Shown: positions 41,483 to 44,102 of the stretch, one piece after another
Numbering within the stretch: the stretch's first letter is position 1
How the letters are laid out: every line of letters begins with the position of its first letter
Notes under the pieces: model-generated
Told to the model about the DNA's origin: nothing
Databases searched by the model: none
The model's input: the letters and a program-made list of their open reading frames with translations, nothing else
Translations under genes and position numbers: made by a program
NCBI GenBank assembly: GCA_017849555.1
Contig: JAFIGU010000100.1
Span: forward strand, 1-44,102
DNA: 44,102 nt
DNA from: Sphingomonas sp.
Lineage (GTDB): Bacteria; Pseudomonadota; Alphaproteobacteria; Sphingomonadales; Sphingomonadaceae
Reading direction: 5' to 3'

Positions 41483-42153
41483 TCAAGAAACGCCTGTTCC
41501 CGCTCCTCGCCCTACTCGCCGCCGCCCCGCTGGTCGCCGCGCCGCGCGCCTGGGTCAGCGTCGCCGCGACCGCGCCTAAGGGCAGCTATGTCATCGGCAA
41601 CCCCGCCGCGCGGGTGAAATTGGTCGAATATGCCAGCTACACCTGCCCGCATTGCGGCCATTTCGCGCGCGAGTCGGCGGCGGTGCTCAAGGGCAAGATG
41701 ATCGCCTCGGGCTCGCTCAGCCTCGAAGTGCGCAGCGCGGTCCACGATCGCTACGATCTGGTCGCAGCGATGCTGGCGCGCTGCTCCGGGCCGGCGATCT
41801 TCCCCAGGCTCCACGACGCGCTCTTCGCCGGGCAGGAGCAATGGCTGCAGCGCGCGCAGGATTTCGACAGCAGCAACGGCCAGCGGCTCGGGATGTACGC
41901 CGCCGCCGCGCAATATCGCGCGATGGCGCAGGGCGCCGGGCTCGATGCGATCGCGCGCAATGCCGGGATGACGCAGGCGGCGATCGACCAATGCCTCGCC
42001 GATCCCAAGGTCGCCGAGGCGGTGGTCGAGCGTGCCAATGCGATCAGCGACAAGATCGCCGGTACCCCGGCGTTCGAGATCAACGGCAAATTGGTCCAGG
42101 GTATCGACTGGGCCAAGCTCGAACCGATGCTCCGCGCCGCCGGGGCGAAGTAA
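41479..42153 (+). CDS. DsbA-family thiol:disulfide oxidoreductase, periplasmic
   Basis: A 224-aa thioredoxin-fold protein (DsbA/thioredoxin_4 type). A signal peptide (about 1-21) is followed by GSYVIGNPAARVKLVEYASY and the active site CPHC (Cys56, Cys59). The cis-Pro loop is IAGTPAFEINGK. A helical insertion lies between. Two further Cys (ARCSG and DQCLAD) are present. It is translationally coupled to dciA and followed after 23 nt by a second DsbA-like gene. Confidence 0.92.
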   Translation: MIKKRLFPLLALLAAAPLVAAPRAWVSVAATAPKGSYVIGNPAARVKLVEYASYTCPHCGHFARESAAVLKGKMIASGSLSLEVRSAVHDRYDLVAAMLARCSGPAIFPRLHDALFAGQEQWLQRAQDFDSSNGQRLGMYAAAAQYRAMAQGAGLDAIARNAGMTQAAIDQCLADPKVAEAVVERANAISDKIAGTPAFEINGKLVQGIDWAKLEPMLRAAGAK

Positions 42154-42176
42154 TTGTTATCTGGAGGGATTACTCA

Positions 42177-42908
42177 ATGACCGTTCGTTTCGCCGTTTCC
42201 GTCGCCGCGCTGGCGCTGCTTTCCGCCTGCGGCGGCAACGGCAATTCCTCCGCCCCCGCCGCGCCGGTCGCCGCGGTCGCCCCGCCGGCGGGCCAGGACT
42301 GGACCCAGGTCGTCTCCAAGACCGCCGACGGCGGCTATGTGATGGGCAACCCCAATGCCGCGATCAAATTGGTCGAATACGGCTCGCGCACCTGCCCGAC
42401 CTGCGGCGCCTTCGGCCAGACCGGGATGAAGCCGCTCGAGGAAAAATATGTGAAGTCCGGCAAGGTCTCGTATGAATTCCGCGACTTCCTCGTCCACGCG
42501 CCCGATCTTGGCGTTGCTGCCTTGGGGGAATGCGTCGGCGAGGCGCCGTTCTTCCCGCTGCTCGAACAAATGTATGTCGAGCAGCCCGCCTTCCTCGAAA
42601 AACTTGAAAAGGTGCCGGCCGACTTCCAGCAGAAGCTCCAGTCGATGAGCCCGGCGCAGCAGGCGACCGCCTGGGTCGAGTATCTCGGCTATATCGATTT
42701 CGTGAAGCAGCGCGGCGTGACCGAGCAGCAGGCGCGCGCCTGCCTCGCCGACGCCAAGAAGCTGGAGGCGATCGGCAAGATCACCGAAACCGCGATGCAG
42801 GAGAAGAACGTCACCGGCACCCCGACTTTCTTCCTCAACGGCAAGCAGCTCGACGGTTCGGTCACCTGGCCGCAGATCGAGGCCGCGCTCAAGAACGCCG
42901 GCGCCTGA
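42177..42908 (+). CDS. DsbA-family thiol:disulfide oxidoreductase, lipoprotein
   Basis: A 243-aa paralogue of the preceding protein, but anchored as a lipoprotein: the lipobox LLSAC gives Cys18, followed by a Gly/Asn/Ser/Pro-Ala linker. The thioredoxin fold has GGYVMGNPNAAIKLVEYGSR, the active site CPTC (Cys73, Cys76) and the cis-Pro loop VTGTPTFFLNGK. The dipeptide between the cysteines (Pro-Thr instead of Pro-His) should make it less oxidising than the first. GGAGGG lies upstream of the ATG at 42177. smc follows after 24 nt. Confidence 0.92.
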   Translation: MTVRFAVSVAALALLSACGGNGNSSAPAAPVAAVAPPAGQDWTQVVSKTADGGYVMGNPNAAIKLVEYGSRTCPTCGAFGQTGMKPLEEKYVKSGKVSYEFRDFLVHAPDLGVAALGECVGEAPFFPLLEQMYVEQPAFLEKLEKVPADFQQKLQSMSPAQQATAWVEYLGYIDFVKQRGVTEQQARACLADAKKLEAIGKITETAMQEKNVTGTPTFFLNGKQLDGSVTWPQIEAALKNAGA

Positions 42909-42932
42909 CGAGCGCGAAGGGGGCCGCGCGCG

Positions 42933-44102
42933 ATGCAGATCAAGCGACTGAGGCTGTCGGGCTTCAAGAGCTTCGTCGACGCGGCCGATCTGCGCATCGA
43001 GCCGGGGCTGACCGGGGTGGTCGGCCCCAACGGCTGCGGCAAATCCAATTTGCTCGAAGCGCTGCGCTGGACGATGGGCGAGAACTCGCCCAAATCGATG
43101 CGCGGCGCGGGGATGGAAGACGTGATCTTCGCCGGCACCGCGACGCGGCCGGCGCGCGATTTCGCCGAAGTCTCGATCCTCGCCGAGCTTGACGGCGAGG
43201 AGAAGGAGGTCGTTCGCCGCATCGAGCGCGGCGCCGGCTCCGCCTATCGCATCGACGGGCGCGACGTGCGCGCCAAGGATGTCGCCTTGCTGTTCGCCGA
43301 TGCGGCGACCGGCGCGCATTCGCCCGCCCTCGTCAGCCAGGGGCGGATCAGCGCGGTGATCGCCGCCAAGCCGGCCGAGCGCCGCGCGATGCTGGAGGAA
43401 GCCGCCGGGATCGCGGGCTTGCACGTCCGCCGCAAAGACGCCGAGCAGAAATTGCGCGCGACCGAGGCCAATCTCGAACGGCTCGACGAAGTGATCGCCG
43501 ATCAAGAGGCGCGCGCTGCCGCGCTGCGCCGACAGGCACGCCAGGCCGAGCGCTATCGCGCGCTTTCCACGCAGATCCGCGTCGCCGAAGCGCGATTGAT
43601 CTTCAGCCGCTGGCGCGAGGCCGCCGAGGCGGCGGATGCGGCCAAGGCCGAGGCCGCGGCGGCCGAAACCCGCGTCAACGCCGCCGCCGAGGCGCAGCGT
43701 GCGGCGGGCGCCTATCAGACGCAGGCGACCGAGGCGCTGGCCGAGGCACGCGCCGCGGCACTCACCGCGCGTGATCGCGCGACCGAGGCGGCGCACAAGC
43801 TCGCGACGCTCAACACCGAGAAGGCCGGGGTCGAACGCCGGCTCGCCGAACTGGCCGAAGCGGCAGAGCGGATCGTCGCCGACCGCGACCGCGAGGGGCA
43901 GCTCGCCAATGACGCCGCCGAGGCGCTGACCCGGCTCGCCGACGAGGGCAAGGCGCTGGAGGCGGAGATCGCCGCGGTCGCCGCCGAACTGCCCGCGCTC
44001 GATCAGGCGCAGGGCGAGGCCGAACGGCTCGCGCGCGACGCCGAGGTGGCGCTGGCGCAGGCGCTCGCGCGGCAGGCGAGCGAGGCGGCCGAGGCGCGCG
44101 TC
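42933..44102 (+). CDS. smc: Chromosome segregation protein SMC (partial, cut by window end)
   Basis: The first 390 codons of SMC, the ATPase of the condensin complex with ScpA and ScpB. The N-terminal MQIKRLRLSGFKSFVDAADL is typical. Walker A is GPNGCGKSN (31-39), and the Q-loop-like LVSQGRISAVI and EEAAGIAGLHVRRKDAEQKL are conserved. From about residue 165 the sequence is a long Ala/Glu/Arg-rich coiled coil that continues past the window. Its partner genes scpA and scpB lie at 13748-15051. Confidence 0.96.
   Translation, partial: MQIKRLRLSGFKSFVDAADLRIEPGLTGVVGPNGCGKSNLLEALRWTMGENSPKSMRGAGMEDVIFAGTATRPARDFAEVSILAELDGEEKEVVRRIERGAGSAYRIDGRDVRAKDVALLFADAATGAHSPALVSQGRISAVIAAKPAERRAMLEEAAGIAGLHVRRKDAEQKLRATEANLERLDEVIADQEARAAALRRQARQAERYRALSTQIRVAEARLIFSRWREAAEAADAAKAEAAAAETRVNAAAEAQRAAGAYQTQATEALAEARAAALTARDRATEAAHKLATLNTEKAGVERRLAELAEAAERIVADRDREGQLANDAAEALTRLADEGKALEAEIAAVAAELPALDQAQGEAERLARDAEVALAQALARQASEAAEARV

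Overview
The window looks like a chromosomal segment from a member of the Sphingomonadaceae (Alphaproteobacteria), probably Sphingomonas or a close relative. The grounds are very high GC with strong third-position GC bias, a PhyR/NepR/EcfG general stress response (GSR) locus, a PEPxxWA-CTERM protein, TatA/TatB of the sphingomonad type, and the gene order argS-SPOR-nagZ-scpA-scpB-tatA-tatB-tatC. No species name can be given from sequence alone. Almost everything is single-copy core chromosome. I see no phage, transposase, CRISPR array, tRNA or rRNA.

Layout, left to right. (1) 127-612: a small exported protein of unknown function. (2) 748-3555: trpG-trpD-trpC-moaC, with 4-nt overlaps at every junction. 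(3) 3752-4504: a PEP-CTERM surface protein. (4) 4555-7672 (minus): glnE and bcp. (5) 7692-12099: the GSR region. It holds a 55-aa NepR-like ORF, ecfG, a 47-aa membrane protein, phyR, nepR, a PhyT/PhyP-type phosphotransferase gene, a predicted small RNA with a perfect EcfG promoter, and an entericidin-like lipoprotein. (6) 12103-18902 (minus): argS-SPOR-nagZ-scpA-scpB-tatA-tatB-tatC (translation, wall recycling, chromosome condensation, Tat export). (7) 18996-21387 (minus): metZ-apaG-lysR, translationally coupled. (8) 21601-22866: a GT39-type glycosyltransferase. (9) 22908-31641 (minus): leuB, recO, a GNAT/deacetylase pair, a large DUF3857-transglutaminase-TPR protein and uvrC. (10) 31717-37646: an exported methyltransferase-like protein, DUF1801, purF, SDR, proB and an NAD-epimerase, with one small minus-strand gene at 35276. 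(11) 37709-40946 (minus): mutY-beta-lactamase-like-nudC. (12) 40973-44102: dciA, two DsbA-like thioredoxins and the start of smc.

The most interesting part is the GSR region. Besides the canonical partner-switch genes it contains: a second, shorter NepR-like ORF convergent with ecfG; a tiny membrane protein between phyR and ecfG behind an EcfG-like promoter; a phyR/nepR intergenic element that reads as an EcfG promoter on both strands; and, just after phyT, a perfect GGAAC-N16-CGTT promoter followed by two strong hairpins, each presenting a C7 run in a 20-nt loop, the second ending in a U-rich tail. This resembles the GsrN class of stress-sigma-dependent sRNAs. Its first loop is perfectly complementary over 10 nt to the Shine-Dalgarno/start region of nepR, which suggests an RNA arm acting on the anti-sigma factor.

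Several intergenic regions carry sphingomonad-type inverted repeats (CGTCATGCCGGG, GTTCGCCCTGAGCTTGTCGAAG and TCCCGCGAAGGCGGGA types), often at convergent gene ends.
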